Source: an uncultured Flavobacteriales bacterium
GTDB taxonomy: Bacteria > Bacteroidota > Bacteroidia > Palsa-965
Reading direction: 5' to 3'
Assembly: GCA_946478675.1 (NCBI GenBank)
Contig: CAMLEF010000102.1
Location: forward strand, 1 to 12,544
Length of the DNA stretch: 12,544 bases
Positions 1 through 7,501 of the stretch are shown in pieces. The number at the start of each line of letters is the position of its first letter. Positions within the stretch are counted from its first letter, which is position 1. The translations under genes and the position numbers were made by a program. The notes beneath the pieces are model-generated. The model ran no database searches. It was not told where the DNA came from and worked only from the letters and a program-made list of their open reading frames with translations.

Positions 1-103
1 GGATGCTGCTGCATCCATCGAGCAGCGTAGCGAGCACACCGCCGCCGGCAACAGCGGCACAAAAGCCGCAGGCGGTTTTCAGGAAATGTCTGCGTGTTGT
101 CAT
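1..103 (-). CDS. Tat-exported lipoprotein, N-terminus only (possibly Rieske-type)
   Basis: Only the first 34 codons are in the window; the gene continues past the left edge. The N-terminus has a twin-arginine motif (TRRHFLK, residues 3-9), a hydrophobic Ala/Gly/Leu stretch, and a cysteine at about residue 31 after LLDG that could be a lipidation site. A Tat signal usually means a cofactor-bearing protein that is folded before export. A twin-arginine leader with two early cysteines before a C-S-S reminds me of Bacteroidota Rieske [2Fe-2S] proteins, but the cofactor-binding part is outside the window, so that identity is a guess. Its ATG shares one base with the stop of the upstream porin gene (TGATG), so the two are very probably cotranscribed and translationally coupled. 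Confidence 0.75.
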   Translation of the reverse strand, partial: MTTRRHFLKTACGFCAAVAGGGVLATLLDGCSSI

Positions 104-1314
104 CAGAAGCTGTATGCTACGCCGAGATTTACGAAACCGCGGGAAGCGTAAAACGTTTGACCATTGATGAACGGGGTGATCTGCAACGCCGGGTTCGGAT
201 CGCCCGTCATGCGCTGCACGTAATCGGCTTTGATCGCTACGCCGCGCACGGGCATCCACGTAACGCCACCGACGATGTATTGCTGCGCTGTGAAATCATC
301 TTTGATCCCGTTCTCCGGCATCTGCGCATTGAGATCGAGCGTTTCGTAACGGGCGAACACCGTCAGGTTCTTTTCCGTTTCGCCGGTAATGTTGAAGAGG
401 TTGTAACCGACTTCCGCATACGCACCCCACATGAGCTCAGGCGTGTTGTTCGCATACGCGCGGTTGATCGCCTGCGCGTCGGGAATGCTGACGGCCGTGC
501 CGAGCGCTTTGAAGATAAATCCTTTCGTGAGGTACTGCACGTCCGCTTCACCGAGCATCACCGGCGTTCCGAAAGGACCGGAGCTGAGCTGCAGGCTGTC
601 GGCTTCACGCGGAGCAAGACCGGCGCTGCCGCCGTAATAAGCGGACACCTGGACACGCAGCGCATTGCGGTAATACAACAGCGCGCCGGTGACCGCGATA
701 TTCGTAGCCGTCGCTTCACGTCCTTCGAAGCGTCCTTCACGAATTCCTTCACCGCCGCCGAATGCGGAAGAGTTGAGCCCGTTGAAAATTCCTGCCGACC
801 AGTTGAGGCCGGGAAGACGTGACGATTGTCCGTAGATCGCAACGCCGATTTCGCGCCACGTCGACGGGATCACCATCGTTTCCACGAACGGGCGGTTGTT
901 GCCGTTGAACGTTGTGGGCAGGTGATTTTCATTGATGATGCCGAGACGCGGAATGAGGAGTCCTGCGCTGATATACGTGCGCGTGTTGACGTTGAATTTG
1001 AGGAACGCCTGCTCCATCGCAACTTCGCCGCCGACTTCACCGCCTGCGACTTTCGCATCTTCCACTTCCAATTCGGTGAAGAGTGAAATGCGGTTGTTGA
1101 ATTTATGTCCGAGGAAAAGGACGTTGCGCGTGAGGTTCGCTTCGCCGGTTTTGTAACGAAGGTCGTAAGTGACTTTCGCTTCACCGTAACCGGAGATCAG
1201 CGTCGTCGCATCTTTGCGGATGAGACCGGCTTGCAGAGAGTCTTCGCGGGTAAGCACCTGCGATGCGAGGGGTAAGCTGCAGAGCGCAGCCAGGGCGAGA
1301 GTAAGAGAACGCAT
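103..1314 (-). CDS. Outer-membrane porin, phosphate-selective porin O/P-like
   Basis: The 403-residue protein has a short signal peptide (about residues 1-18, ending PLAS). The mature part looks like a beta-barrel: alternating polar/hydrophobic strands, many Gly, Asn and Tyr residues, and a terminal phenylalanine (VAYSF), as expected for BAM-dependent outer-membrane insertion. The pattern of strands such as LFTELEVEDAK followed by VAMEQAFLKFNVN resembles the OprO/OprP porin family; the substrate cannot be read from the sequence. There is a good promoter 20 nt upstream and no Shine-Dalgarno sequence. The gene ends in TGATG shared with a Tat-exported lipoprotein gene, which suggests that the porin and a periplasm-facing, cofactor-bearing or lipid-anchored protein work together. 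It could also be a general diffusion porin. Confidence 0.85.
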   Translation of the reverse strand: MRSLTLALAALCSLPLASQVLTREDSLQAGLIRKDATTLISGYGEAKVTYDLRYKTGEANLTRNVLFLGHKFNNRISLFTELEVEDAKVAGGEVGGEVAMEQAFLKFNVNTRTYISAGLLIPRLGIINENHLPTTFNGNNRPFVETMVIPSTWREIGVAIYGQSSRLPGLNWSAGIFNGLNSSAFGGGEGIREGRFEGREATATNIAVTGALLYYRNALRVQVSAYYGGSAGLAPREADSLQLSSGPFGTPVMLGEADVQYLTKGFIFKALGTAVSIPDAQAINRAYANNTPELMWGAYAEVGYNLFNITGETEKNLTVFARYETLDLNAQMPENGIKDDFTAQQYIVGGVTWMPVRGVAIKADYVQRMTGDPNPALQITPFINGQTFYASRGFVNLGVAYSF

Positions 1315-1333
1315 GAGTAGAAATTTGACGCAA

Positions 1334-1364
1334 CAAAAGTAGAGTCGCGTTCAGCCGTGGCCAA
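1334..1364 (-). promoter_or_regulatory. Bacteroidota-type promoter of the porin operon
   Basis: Read on the minus strand there is TTG (1364-1362), a 20-nt spacer and TACTTTTG (1341-1334). This is a full match to the TAnnTTTG -7 box of the Bacteroidota primary sigma factor. The box ends 19 nt before the porin ATG, so a short untranslated leader is expected. Confidence 0.7.
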
Positions 1365-1400
1365 TACCTCGAAGTAGGTATTCATCCGTTTTCCCCAATG

Positions 1401-1420
1401 AAAAGCCTGACATCCGTCAG
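1401..1420 (-). terminator. Weak hairpin downstream of rluF
   Basis: Read on the minus strand, CTGAC-GGAT-GTCAG forms a 5-bp stem with a 4-nt loop, followed by GCTTTT. It starts 15 nt after the rluF stop codon. The stem is short and the T-run is only four long, so this may be a weak terminator or chance. Confidence 0.3.
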
Positions 1421-1435
1421 TATTTCGAAATTGCG

Positions 1436-2347
1436 CTACCGCTTTTTCCGCCGGCCGCCGTGATTGCCGCGCTGCTCGTTTTTTCCGTGTCGGTGACCGT
1501 GCTGCTTCTTGCCGTGAAAATGACCATGCTCTTTTTTTCCGTGCGCGTTGCCTCCGCGTTTTTCTTTTGCTCCGTGAGCATTTCCACCGCCCTGTTGCGG
1601 CTTGTTGCTTTTCTTTTTCGCAGGCGGCGCTTCGGACGAAGAATGCGCAATGAGCTTTTGAATACCGCTCATTTCATCGGGCGTCAACTCGCGCCAGTCG
1701 CCGACGGGCAATCCTTTCAGCGTGACGTTCATGATGCGCACACGCTCGAGCTTCGTTACGTCGTAGCCGAAATATTCGCACATGCGGCGGATCTGCCGGT
1801 TGAGTCCCTGCACGAGCACGATGCGAAAAATGAACGGCGTTTCTTTCGTCACCTTGCATTTCTTCGTCACCACGCCGAGGATCGGAACGCCTTTCGACAT
1901 GCCTTCGATGAACGCGTCAGTGATCGGCTTGTTGACGGTGACGAGATATTCTTTCTCGTGATGGTTGCTCGCGCGAAGAATTTTATTGACGATGTCGCCG
2001 TCGTTCGTCATGAAGATCAGGCCCTGCGAATCTTTGTCGAGACGACCGATCGGGAAAACGCGTTTGCTGTAATTGACGTAGTCGACGATATTGTCCGGCT
2101 CGTTCGCTTCCGTCGTGCTGACGATTCCTACAGGTTTGTTGAACGCGAGCACGACAATATCTTCCGCTTCCATCGGCTCGATCGCATTGCCGTTCACCAT
2201 CACGCGGTCGCCGGGAAAAACCTGGTCGCCGATCTTCGCACGACGGCCGTTGATCATGACGTTGCCTTGTTCGATGTAACGATCAGCTTCGCGGCGCGAA
2301 CACATGCCGCTTTCGGAAATGAATTTATTGAGACGGGTGCCGTTCAT
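1436..2347 (-). CDS. rluF: 23S rRNA pseudouridine synthase RluF
   Basis: This enzyme isomerises a uridine of 23S rRNA (U2604 in E. coli) to pseudouridine. Residues 4-50 form an S4-like RNA-binding domain ([18 protein letters not shown]). The RsuA-family catalytic domain follows, with [10 protein letters not shown] at 101-110; D104 is the catalytic aspartate. Stretches such as [18 protein letters not shown] and [20 protein letters not shown] match RluF closely rather than RluB, RluE or RsuA. The 303-residue length is near the E. coli enzyme (about 290). As in E. coli, a basic low-complexity tail follows an SSSE junction (residue 239), but here it is rich in histidine and glycine (residues 252-303, nine His, repeated HG). 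The ATG overlaps the stop of the upstream glycosylase-like gene by 4 nt (ATGA), indicating cotranscription. Confidence 0.93.
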   Translation of the reverse strand: MNGTRLNKFISESGMCSRREADRYIEQGNVMINGRRAKIGDQVFPGDRVMVNGNAIEPMEAEDIVVLAFNKPVGIVSTTEANEPDNIVDYVNYSKRVFPIGRLDKDSQGLIFMTNDGDIVNKILRASNHHEKEYLVTVNKPITDAFIEGMSKGVPILGVVTKKCKVTKETPFIFRIVLVQGLNRQIRRMCEYFGYDVTKLERVRIMNVTLKGLPVGDWRELTPDEMSGIQKLIAHSSSEAPPAKKKSNKPQQGGGNAHGAKEKRGGNAHGKKEHGHFHGKKQHGHRHGKNEQRGNHGGRRKKR

Positions 2348-3408
2348 TTTTTCTCGCAGGATTGCATGAAGGTTTCGTAATGACGGATGGCGCGTGACGT
2401 AGCGGCCTCTTGTTTTTTAGAAAGTGCGGCAAAGGGTTTCGCTTCTGCAAGCTCGTTATTTTTCCCGGTACGTTTCCAGGTGCCCGCAATCTTGCCGTCG
2501 ATCACGAGCATGTGATTGAAGATCGTATTGCCGCCGCGCTTCTCTCCTGCTCCGTCGTTCGTAAAAATAGCGCTGCGGTCTTTGTAGCTGATGCCGTACT
2601 CGTCGTAATCCGGCAGGAGGAAAGCGGAATCTTTTTTCACTTCAACTTCCTGCGCCGGCGCAACGATATACGTTTTTCCGTCGATGTTTTTTTCTTTAAA
2701 AGAAGAAGGCAACAAACCCGCAGCGGTTTTGCAGTCTTTCACCGTCAGTCCCGACCACCACGCAAAATCCTGTATCGTCGCCGGGCTTCTTCCTGAAAAA
2801 TAACGCAGTGCCAATGCAGCGAGCGCTTCCTGCTGTGAAAGTTTTTTCGTGGACGGAACGCGCTCCTCCAGCAAAGCATACGTGAATTGTTTGCCGTGCC
2901 GCGGCCCGCTGCAGATGATCGCTTCGAGCTCCGCATACATCATGATGAGGCTGAGGCGAACGCCGTCGGAGACAATTTTCTTTTTGACGAGCAGCTCGTT
3001 CAATGCATTTCGCGTAAGAAAATTTCCGCCGGACAACGCGCTTTCAATGATCGTTGCGCAGCGGTTGAGCAGTTTCGTATCGAGGTTCGTCTTGCGGTAC
3101 ATATGCGCATTGAACGCCTGCACGCGCGGCGCGCTCACGGACAAGATCCAGCGGATGTCCTGCGGCGCTACAAAATGCCAGGTGGGGCGCAACACGTGCG
3201 TGCGGAGAATTTTTCCTTCGTTGAAAGCGGCTTCCACATCCTGCTCATGCAGATGCGGCACACGCACACCGATCGCCCATTTCGCCTGCGCATATTCCTG
3301 CGATTGTATGGCGCCGAAATGCTGCACGAGTTCCTGCGGCGTGCGCAAAACGCTTCCGGCGATCTGCTGATTCAAAAGACGATGCTGAAGCAACTCGCGA
3401 TTGGTCAT
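2344..3408 (-). CDS. AlkZ/YcaQ-like winged-helix DNA glycosylase family protein
   Basis: This is a member of the HTH_42 winged-helix family (PF06224). Characterised members, E. coli YcaQ (AlkX) and Streptomyces AlkZ, are DNA glycosylases that unhook interstrand crosslinks or remove bulky alkyl adducts. The diagnostic Gln pair is present as FGAIQSQE, with Gln at residues 35 and 37 counted from the ATG at 3408, very close to Gln37/Gln39 of AlkZ. Other family features are a [11 protein letters not shown] motif near residue 70, a central winged-helix region (about 200-245) and an [15 protein letters not shown] segment near 265. The length (354 aa) is normal for the family. The reading frame can also begin with a GTG one codon earlier; the ATG is preferred. 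The stop overlaps the rluF start. The actual substrate lesion is unknown. Confidence 0.82.
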   Translation of the reverse strand: MTNRELLQHRLLNQQIAGSVLRTPQELVQHFGAIQSQEYAQAKWAIGVRVPHLHEQDVEAAFNEGKILRTHVLRPTWHFVAPQDIRWILSVSAPRVQAFNAHMYRKTNLDTKLLNRCATIIESALSGGNFLTRNALNELLVKKKIVSDGVRLSLIMMYAELEAIICSGPRHGKQFTYALLEERVPSTKKLSQQEALAALALRYFSGRSPATIQDFAWWSGLTVKDCKTAAGLLPSSFKEKNIDGKTYIVAPAQEVEVKKDSAFLLPDYDEYGISYKDRSAIFTNDGAGEKRGGNTIFNHMLVIDGKIAGTWKRTGKNNELAEAKPFAALSKKQEAATSRAIRHYETFMQSCEKK

Positions 3409-3413
3409 CACCG

Positions 3414-3445
3414 CAAAGGTCGCAGATTCGCCGGAAGTAATGCAA
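3414..3445 (-). promoter_or_regulatory. Candidate promoter of the glycosylase-like gene / rluF
   Basis: On the minus strand there is TTG (3445-3443), a 21-nt spacer and GACCTTTG (3421-3414). The -7 box has one mismatch to TAnnTTTG. It ends only 5 nt before the ATG at 3408, so the transcript would be nearly leaderless. It separates this gene pair from the cbpA-cbpM pair upstream. Confidence 0.5.
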
Positions 3446-3474
3446 CGTTCAGAGAGCCGGCTTTATTCTCCGCA

Positions 3475-3801
3475 TCAATCAGCGCTCGCCTGCGAAATCT
3501 GCGGCGCATCATTTTCGTAAAGCTTCAGCCGGTTCTTCAGCAGCAGCAATTCTTCCTGCAGCGAATCCATTTGCCGCAGCAGGTGCGCGATCGCGTCGAG
3601 GCCTTCGAGATTAATATCGAGATCGTAATGCAGGCGGATCATCTTCTCGAGGTCGCGAAGCTGCCCCTGCCCGATGCACGGCGTTCCTTCCACGATGATC
3701 ATGTTGACGAGGCCGTTCTCCGCCAGCGCATCGACGAAAGAAACTTCGATGTGATAATTCGTGCACACCTGCCCGACCGGTATCCAGACTTCATTTTCCA
3801 T
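3475..3801 (-). CDS. cbpM: Chaperone modulator CbpM
   Basis: This 108-residue, MerR-like protein fits CbpM, which binds the J-domain of CbpA and inhibits its co-chaperone and DNA-binding activity. The N-terminal part ([27 protein letters not shown], given here in outline, residues 6-32) is the compact winged-helix region. A leucine-rich, probably coiled-coil C-terminus follows (about 60-98, [19 protein letters not shown]). The start lies inside the end of cbpA with an 11-nt overlap, the usual arrangement for this pair, so the inhibitor is made together with its target. It is a soluble cytoplasmic protein. Confidence 0.88.
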   Translation of the reverse strand: MENEVWIPVGQVCTNYHIEVSFVDALAENGLVNMIIVEGTPCIGQGQLRDLEKMIRLHYDLDINLEGLDAIAHLLRQMDSLQEELLLLKNRLKLYENDAPQISQASAD

Positions 3802-4711
3802 TGGCCAGCTGTTGAAGTTGCGTGAATAGCTCTTTTTCTTTTTCAGTGAGATTCACCGGAATAATCACATTCCACGTGATGAACAGATCGCCGAACTCGC
3901 CTTCTTTTTTGTAAACGGGAAATCCTTTGCCTTTCAGCTTTACACGAACACCGTTCTGCGTTCCCGGCGAAACTTTCAGCTTCACTTTTCCATCGAACGT
4001 CTCGACAACGGTTTCTCCGCCGAGCACCGCAGTGTACAGGTCGAGATCGGCAGTCGTGTAGAGATGGCTTCCTTCCCGACGAAACTTCGTATGATTCGCG
4101 ATGACGAACGTGAGATAAAGATCGCCCGCGGGACCTCCGTTCATGCCTTCGCTGCCGTAACCGGCAATGCGGATCGTCTGCCCGTTTTCCACGCCGGCCG
4201 GAACGGTGATGCGAATGCTTTTCCCGTTGACCGAAAGCGTTTGCTTGTGCGTCGTCCACGCTTCTTTCAGATCGAGATGCAACTCGGCGTTAAAATCCTG
4301 GCCGCGGAACTGCGCCTTTCGTCCGCCGCGCCGCTTGTCGCCACCACCCATTCCTCCCATCCCGCCAAACATCGACGAGAAAAATTCCGAAAAATCTTCG
4401 TTGTCGCCGCCGGCATAGGAATAACCTTCCGAAGGTCCGCCACCATATTGTTGTCGCTGTTGCTGCTGCTGCTCGAACGCATCGGCATGTTTCCAGTCTT
4501 TGCCGTACTTGTCGTATTTCGCGCGCTTCTCGGGATCACTCAGCACTTCATTCGCTTCGTTCACCTGCTGGAATTTCGTTTTCGCAGCCGCATCGTTCGG
4601 ATTCAGGTCCGGGTGATATTTCCGCGCCAGCTTGCGATACGCTTTCCGGATGTCCTCCGCGGAAGCACTCTTCTCGAGGCCGAGCACTTTGTAATAATCG
4701 ATATACTCCAT
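3791..4711 (-). CDS. cbpA: Curved-DNA-binding / DnaJ-like co-chaperone CbpA
   Basis: This is a type II (class B) J-protein that stimulates DnaK ATPase activity; E. coli CbpA also binds curved DNA. The J-domain occupies residues 4-70, with the HPD motif at 33-35 (KYHPDLNP). A short Gln stretch (81-88), a Gly/Phe/Met-rich linker (90-130) and the two beta-domains of the DnaJ C-terminal region (about 138-290, with [18 protein letters not shown]) follow. There is no CxxCxGxG zinc-finger region, which separates it from DnaJ itself. The length (306 aa) is typical for CbpA. The DNA coding the Gln stretch is a run of CAG/CAA triplets, a possible slippage site. The downstream cbpM overlap supports the assignment. 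Confidence 0.92.
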   Translation of the reverse strand: MEYIDYYKVLGLEKSASAEDIRKAYRKLARKYHPDLNPNDAAAKTKFQQVNEANEVLSDPEKRAKYDKYGKDWKHADAFEQQQQQRQQYGGGPSEGYSYAGGDNEDFSEFFSSMFGGMGGMGGGDKRRGGRKAQFRGQDFNAELHLDLKEAWTTHKQTLSVNGKSIRITVPAGVENGQTIRIAGYGSEGMNGGPAGDLYLTFVIANHTKFRREGSHLYTTADLDLYTAVLGGETVVETFDGKVKLKVSPGTQNGVRVKLKGKGFPVYKKEGEFGDLFITWNVIIPVNLTEKEKELFTQLQQLANGK

Positions 4712-4733
4712 AACAGTATCCGCTTCTTTCGTT

Positions 4734-4741
4734 CAAAATTA
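4734..4741 (-). promoter_or_regulatory. Candidate -7 box of cbpA
   Basis: TAATTTTG on the minus strand fully matches TAnnTTTG and ends 22 nt before the cbpA ATG. No TTG is found at the expected distance upstream, so only the -7 half is supported. The rest of the gap up to the terminator at 4905 (about 160 nt) has no convincing gene. It contains a small perfect 6-bp hairpin (4819-4836). Confidence 0.4.
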
Positions 4742-4904
4742 ATGCAACGATCCGCGAGTCACGGCTGCGCTTTGTCAGCGAAAAAGATGAGAGAACGCGT
4801 TGTCGGCGCTTCTCTACAGGTTGTACCATAACAACCACACCGTTCCGTCGCTTTTGCAGCATTGAACAGCAGAGCTGCGACTATTGCTGCAAAAAAATGG
4901 CCGC

Positions 4905-4935
4905 AAAAAAACCGCCCTTCGTTGCGGAAGGGCGG
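4905..4935 (-). terminator. Intrinsic terminator of the LuxR-type regulator gene
   Basis: A 9-bp GC-rich perfect stem (4935-4927 pairing with 4920-4912, loop 4926-4921) is followed on the minus strand by seven T residues (4911-4905). It begins about 35 nt after the regulator's stop codon. This is the clearest rho-independent terminator in the window. Confidence 0.88.
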
Positions 4936-4969
4936 CCTCATCAAAACCTAAACCATGGCTGATCCTGAA

Positions 4970-5641
4970 TCAATTGGTATTGAACAGGAAATGATTCGGT
5001 GTAACGATATTGTTTTTGATGGCGAAGAGCACGAGCCCGGCGGTGTTGTTGACGCCGAGCTTGGCCATAATATTTTTGCGGTGCGTGGTAACAGTATGCG
5101 CGCTCAGGAATAGCTTGTCGGCGATCTCCTTGTTGGTAAGACCTTCGGCGACGTAACGGATGATCTCGGCTTCGCGCATGGAGATCTTCACGCCTTCACA
5201 GGCCACGACGTCATCCACCCCTGCTTCGTCCTGTGATTTGAGCACGTCGGAAAGGATCTTGCCGCAGAAAAACTGGTCGCCGTTAGCGGTAGCGGCAATC
5301 GCTTCGAGGATTTCCTCGCGCTCGCAATCGCGCAGCAGGTAGCTGGTGACGCCGGCCGCCAGCGCATCGGAAAGCATCCAGCGGCTGGGCTTGTCGGAGA
5401 TCGTCAGCACGTAAACGGACGGCAGCAGGGCCTTCACTTTCCGGATCGCCGCAATGCCGAACGCCGGGTCGAGATGATCGATGATAATTACCCCGGGCTG
5501 CAGCTTAACGGCTTTGGAAAGCATCTCTTCCATAGTTGAAGCTTCACCTGAGAATACAAGGTTATTATCATTGCTAACCAATGACTTAAGACCTTCCTTG
5601 ACCAGGTAATTCGATTGGGCGAGAAGAATGCGGGCAGCCAT
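4970..5641 (-). CDS. LuxR/NarL-family transcriptional regulator with degenerate receiver domain
   Basis: The 223-residue protein has a response-regulator receiver fold (about 1-120) and a C-terminal LuxR-type helix-turn-helix (about 153-215, with LTNKEIADKLFLSAHTVTTHRKNI given as its core in part). The receiver is unusual. The two acidic residues after beta-1 that bind Mg2+ are Gln9-Ser10, although the phospho-acceptor position D55 (IIIDH) is kept. The invariant Lys after beta-5 is Arg104 (SYLLRD), while Thr80 is kept. Ordinary phosphorylation is therefore doubtful. No sensor kinase lies next to it. The gene is monocistronic, with its own promoter upstream and a strong terminator downstream. 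The target genes are unknown. Confidence 0.88.
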   Translation of the reverse strand: MAARILLAQSNYLVKEGLKSLVSNDNNLVFSGEASTMEEMLSKAVKLQPGVIIIDHLDPAFGIAAIRKVKALLPSVYVLTISDKPSRWMLSDALAAGVTSYLLRDCEREEILEAIAATANGDQFFCGKILSDVLKSQDEAGVDDVVACEGVKISMREAEIIRYVAEGLTNKEIADKLFLSAHTVTTHRKNIMAKLGVNNTAGLVLFAIKNNIVTPNHFLFNTN

Positions 5642-5675
5642 ATGCTTATTTAGACTAATTTAAAATAAGATAGAT

Positions 5676-5704
5676 CAAAGGTAAGTCTTCACCCGGAATA
5701 GCAA
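5676..5704 (-). promoter_or_regulatory. Promoter of the LuxR-type regulator gene
   Basis: On the minus strand there is TTG (5704-5702), an 18-nt spacer and TACCTTTG (5683-5676), a full match to the Bacteroidota -7 box. It is followed by 34 AT-rich nt before the ATG, the longest leader among the recognisable promoters here. It lies in the 76-nt gap after rnz. Confidence 0.68.
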
Positions 5705-5717
5705 GTCAAACGACGAA

Positions 5718-6656
5718 CTATTTTTTCACAATAAGCTGTTCGGGTATGGAAAACTTGCCGCCTTCTTCGGCCAGCACGGTTTCGGGGAATTCGACGCGTG
5801 CCTCCGCCAGCAACGGCAGCAGATCCATGTAACGGACCGAGAAATGCCCGATAATGAGCTTGCCGACTTTCGCCTGCTTCGCGACCATGCCGGCTTCTTT
5901 GGCGGTCGTATGATGTGTCGCTTTCGCGCGGTCGAGCAGCTCGTGGAGAAAGGTCGCTTCGTGGTACAGCAGGTCGACGTCTTTCACGGCGGCAACCACG
6001 CGGGGATCGAAGCGCGTATCGGAGCAGAACGCATAGGAACGCGACTTGCGTTTGCCTTCGGTGAGCTGCTGGTTCGGGATCACCGTACCGTCTTCCAGCA
6101 CGGCGTCCTCGCCTTTTTTCACCTGCATCATCTGGCTGCGCGGGACTTTATACTCCGCCAGCTTTTCCTTGTTGAGGATGTACGCGCGGTCTTTTTCCCG
6201 GAAAATAAATCCCATGCAGGGAATGCGGTGATTCAGCAGGATGGTCTCCACCGTGAGCAGCTGGTCTTCGAAAATTATCCCCGGCGTTTCGGGATGCAGG
6301 TGCCAGAAGATCTCGTAATTGAGCACCGTCCCGGAAACCTCCAGCTGCAGGTCGATCACTTCCTTCAGCCCCGGCGGATGATAAATGTGCAGCGCCGTTT
6401 TCCTGCCCAACAAATGCAGCGATGACAGCAATCCCATCAGCCCCAGGTAATGGTCGCCGTGCATGTGACTGATGAAGATATGGTTGATGCGCTGGAAACG
6501 GATGTGATAACGCCGCAACTGGATCTGGGCGGCTTCCCCGCAATCGATCAAAAAGAACCGCTCAGCTACATTGAGTAACTGAGCGGTAGGATGACGTCTG
6601 GAAGTGGGCGTCGCCGAGCTGCTACCGAGGATGGTCAGTTCGAACGACGATGCCAT
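5718..6656 (-). CDS. rnz: Ribonuclease Z (tRNA 3' endonuclease)
   Basis: This is a metallo-beta-lactamase-fold endonuclease that removes 3' trailers from tRNA precursors. Numbered from the ATG at 6656, the zinc ligands are visible: HMHGDH at 64-69 (preceded by Ser63), His143 (LLNHRIP), Asp213 (FCSDTRF) and His271 (IIGHFS). The HEATF motif is at 232-236. The insert around 165-185 is the flexible exosite arm. The frame is open further upstream by 26 codons, but that extension lies inside the preceding gene and does not resemble the family. With the start at 6656 the length is 312 aa, typical for bacterial RNase Z. This ATG shares one base with the stop of the T9SS cargo gene (TAATG), implying translational coupling. 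Confidence 0.95.
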   Translation of the reverse strand: MASSFELTILGSSSATPTSRRHPTAQLLNVAERFFLIDCGEAAQIQLRRYHIRFQRINHIFISHMHGDHYLGLMGLLSSLHLLGRKTALHIYHPPGLKEVIDLQLEVSGTVLNYEIFWHLHPETPGIIFEDQLLTVETILLNHRIPCMGFIFREKDRAYILNKEKLAEYKVPRSQMMQVKKGEDAVLEDGTVIPNQQLTEGKRKSRSYAFCSDTRFDPRVVAAVKDVDLLYHEATFLHELLDRAKATHHTTAKEAGMVAKQAKVGKLIIGHFSVRYMDLLPLLAEARVEFPETVLAEEGGKFSIPEQLIVKK

Positions 6657-7468
6657 TAGTGAGAAACCGTGATGCGGCGGGTCACAACGGCAGTTCCCAT
6701 GCGGAAGCTGCACATGTACACGCCTTCCGCCCATGAAGAAGTGTCGAGGCCGTAACGGTTGCTGCCTTTGGCCACGGAAATGTTTTCTTTCTTGATCTCA
6801 GCACCGAGCACGCTGTACACGGTGAGCTGCACCTGGCCTGCACCCGGAGCGCCGATGGTGAAATCGGTCGACTGGTCAGCCGGGTTCGGAGCGTTTTGTC
6901 CGACTGCGAACGAAGCAGACTCTACCGTCGGAACGCCGTTCGCATTTACGACATGTACTTTGTAGCCGGTGATGGTCTGGCCGGGCTGCTGCAATTGCGT
7001 GCTGAGCGCGGTAATGTAAACGGTGCCGGTGTAATAAACCGTGATCGGGTAATAACCGTCGTTGTTCGGGCCGCCGGTTTCTTGTCCGGGAGTTGCAGTG
7101 CCGGTTACCGCTACACAACCGTAGCCTGTGCCGGGAGGCGTATCGTGCGGAGTAGAGAACGTGCCGTTGGAAGGATTCGGCAGGTAGGTAAATCCTGCGG
7201 GAAGTCCGACTACGCTGTCGATATGCACCGCGCGAATTTCTACTGCGAACGTTTGCATCGCGATCACCGTGGAAGTATCCGGCTTGATGTGGAACTGCAG
7301 GTCGGTGTTGTAACCTACGCCGACGTTAGCGGTGGGCAGGTTATTGATCGTATCGGGATAAATGCTGTAATCGCTGGGGCCGTTGAAGACGCTGGTGTTG
7401 ATGGTGCACTGCGCGAAAGCAGCGGTTCCGAGGGTAATTCCGGCAAGAAGCGCGTAGAGTTTTTTCAT
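6656..7468 (-). CDS. Secreted protein with T9SS type A C-terminal sorting domain
   Basis: The 270-residue protein has a Sec signal peptide (1 to about 19, KKLYALLAGITLGTAAFA). Residues 187-270 are a Por-secretion-system sorting domain: FAVGQNAPNPADQSTDFTI, then a beta-rich part, then GVYMCSFRMGTAVVTRRITV at the end. It should cross the inner membrane by Sec and the outer membrane by the type IX system, then be released or anchored. The central part (20-185) is rich in Thr, Asn, Gly and Pro and has no enzyme motif I recognise. Two cysteines (21 and 118) could pair after export. The gene follows the STAS gene with a 33-nt gap and runs into rnz, so it appears to be part of that operon. No promoter of its own was seen. 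Confidence 0.88.
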   Translation of the reverse strand: MKKLYALLAGITLGTAAFAQCTINTSVFNGPSDYSIYPDTINNLPTANVGVGYNTDLQFHIKPDTSTVIAMQTFAVEIRAVHIDSVVGLPAGFTYLPNPSNGTFSTPHDTPPGTGYGCVAVTGTATPGQETGGPNNDGYYPITVYYTGTVYITALSTQLQQPGQTITGYKVHVVNANGVPTVESASFAVGQNAPNPADQSTDFTIGAPGAGQVQLTVYSVLGAEIKKENISVAKGSNRYGLDTSSWAEGVYMCSFRMGTAVVTRRITVSH

Positions 7469-7501
7469 CGCTGAGGTTAAGTGTTTCCGGTCCGGTATTC
7501 T

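Noticed and set aside
94..822. A 242-codon plus-strand open frame opposite the porin
   Set aside because: The composition (Arg/Val/Glu-rich) is that of an antisense shadow. The minus-strand porin has a promoter, signal peptide and barrel pattern.
1460..2380. A 306-codon plus-strand open frame with a hydrophobic start opposite rluF
   Set aside because: It is fully antisense to a well-supported RluF. The hydrophobic run is the complement of the Lys/His/Glu-rich tail, and there is no promoter or domain.
2887..3825. A 312-codon plus-strand open frame opposite the glycosylase-like gene and cbpM
   Set aside because: It is antisense to two genes with clear family motifs, is rich in Arg/His as expected for shadow frames in GC-rich DNA, and has no recognisable domain.
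4447..4475. CAG/CAA triplet run as a phase-variation tract
   Set aside because: It codes for a short Gln stretch in the CbpA linker. Triplet changes keep the frame, so on/off switching is not expected.
4712..4904. Possible structured RNA in the cbpA upstream region
   Set aside because: Only a 6-bp hairpin (4819-4836) and a partial pairing around 4785-4815 are visible. No known riboswitch or ncRNA pattern and no promoter were recognised, so this is not reported as a feature.
6657..6734. N-terminal extension of RNase Z by 26 codons
   Set aside because: The extension overlaps the T9SS sorting-domain coding region and does not resemble RNase Z. The ATG at 6656 gives the standard length and a TAATG junction.
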